From an uncultured Elusimicrobia bacterium (GTDB lineage: Bacteria; Elusimicrobiota; Endomicrobiia; Endomicrobiales; Endomicrobiaceae), in contig CAMVLN010000085.1 in assembly GCA_947168325.1 (NCBI GenBank), positions 1 to 6,147 of the forward strand: DNA of 6,147 nucleotides. The letters are read 5' to 3'. Under the pieces are notes generated by a model, which was not told the DNA's origin, made no database searches, and saw nothing but the letters and a program-made list of their open reading frames with translations. Position numbers and translations under genes: made by a program. The first letter of the stretch is position 1; every line of letters begins with the position of its first letter. Of the stretch, positions 6,111-6,147 are shown in pieces.

Positions 6111-6147
6111 ATGGACATTATAGATTTTCATATACATTTATGGCCTG
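6111..6147 (+). CDS. Amidohydrolase family protein, N-terminal fragment
   Basis: Only twelve codons are in the window: MDIIDFHIHLWP. The DFHxHxWP pattern is the start of the first beta strand of amidohydrolase-2 family TIM-barrel hydrolases, where the two His residues bind the catalytic metal. An in-frame stop at 6096-6098 and no other start codon in between fix the ATG at 6111. AGAGG at 6104-6108 is only two bases away, closer than usual for a Shine-Dalgarno site. The substrate cannot be told from this fragment; TatD or PHP-type hydrolases also begin with DxHxH but usually lack WP. The gene runs away from the minus-strand genes and is separated from them by the IS remnant. Confidence 0.65.
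   Translation, partial: MDIIDFHIHLWP

Overview
The window is very AT-rich (about three quarters A+T by eye, with A/T-ending codons throughout). It looks like a low-GC bacterial chromosome under reductive or AT-biased evolution. UGG encodes Trp and UGA and UAG both serve as stops, so the genetic code is standard. I cannot name the organism. A large PEGA-domain Ser/Thr kinase, an HD-type CCA-adding enzyme and decaying insertion sequences would suit a host-associated lineage such as Elusimicrobiota/Endomicrobia, but that is only a guess.

Bases 1-4599 are all on the minus strand. In transcription order they hold a class II tRNA nucleotidyltransferase with an HD domain (4599-3151), a tRNA-Gly with anticodon CCC and no encoded 3' CCA (3091-3021), a weak intrinsic terminator (2986-2961) and a 954-residue membrane-anchored Ser/Thr kinase (2904-40). 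The kinase has an intact N-terminal kinase domain, one transmembrane helix, a run of PEGA/beta-sandwich modules and half of a zinc ribbon. Its frame ends in a run of seven A's. Removing one A keeps the frame open to the window edge, so the annotated end may be a frameshift.

Bases 4600-6110 hold no intact gene. The first part is AT-rich spacer. From about 5190 to 5890 the plus strand carries a heavily mutated IS5-family transposase that can be reassembled piecewise from all three frames. All three catalytic acidic positions appear lost. Imperfect inverted repeats (5143-5159 and 5881-5897) may be the ends of the dead element. Short gene-like minus-strand fragments lie on both sides, so the element may have landed in or beside a small gene that is now also decayed.

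At 6111 a plus-strand gene begins with MDIIDFHIHLWP, the typical start of an amidohydrolase-2 family metal hydrolase, and runs off the window.

Functionally, the tRNA lacks CCA and needs the kind of enzyme encoded 59 bases upstream of it. The kinase is probably an independent signalling protein. I see no defence, CRISPR or biosynthetic system here.
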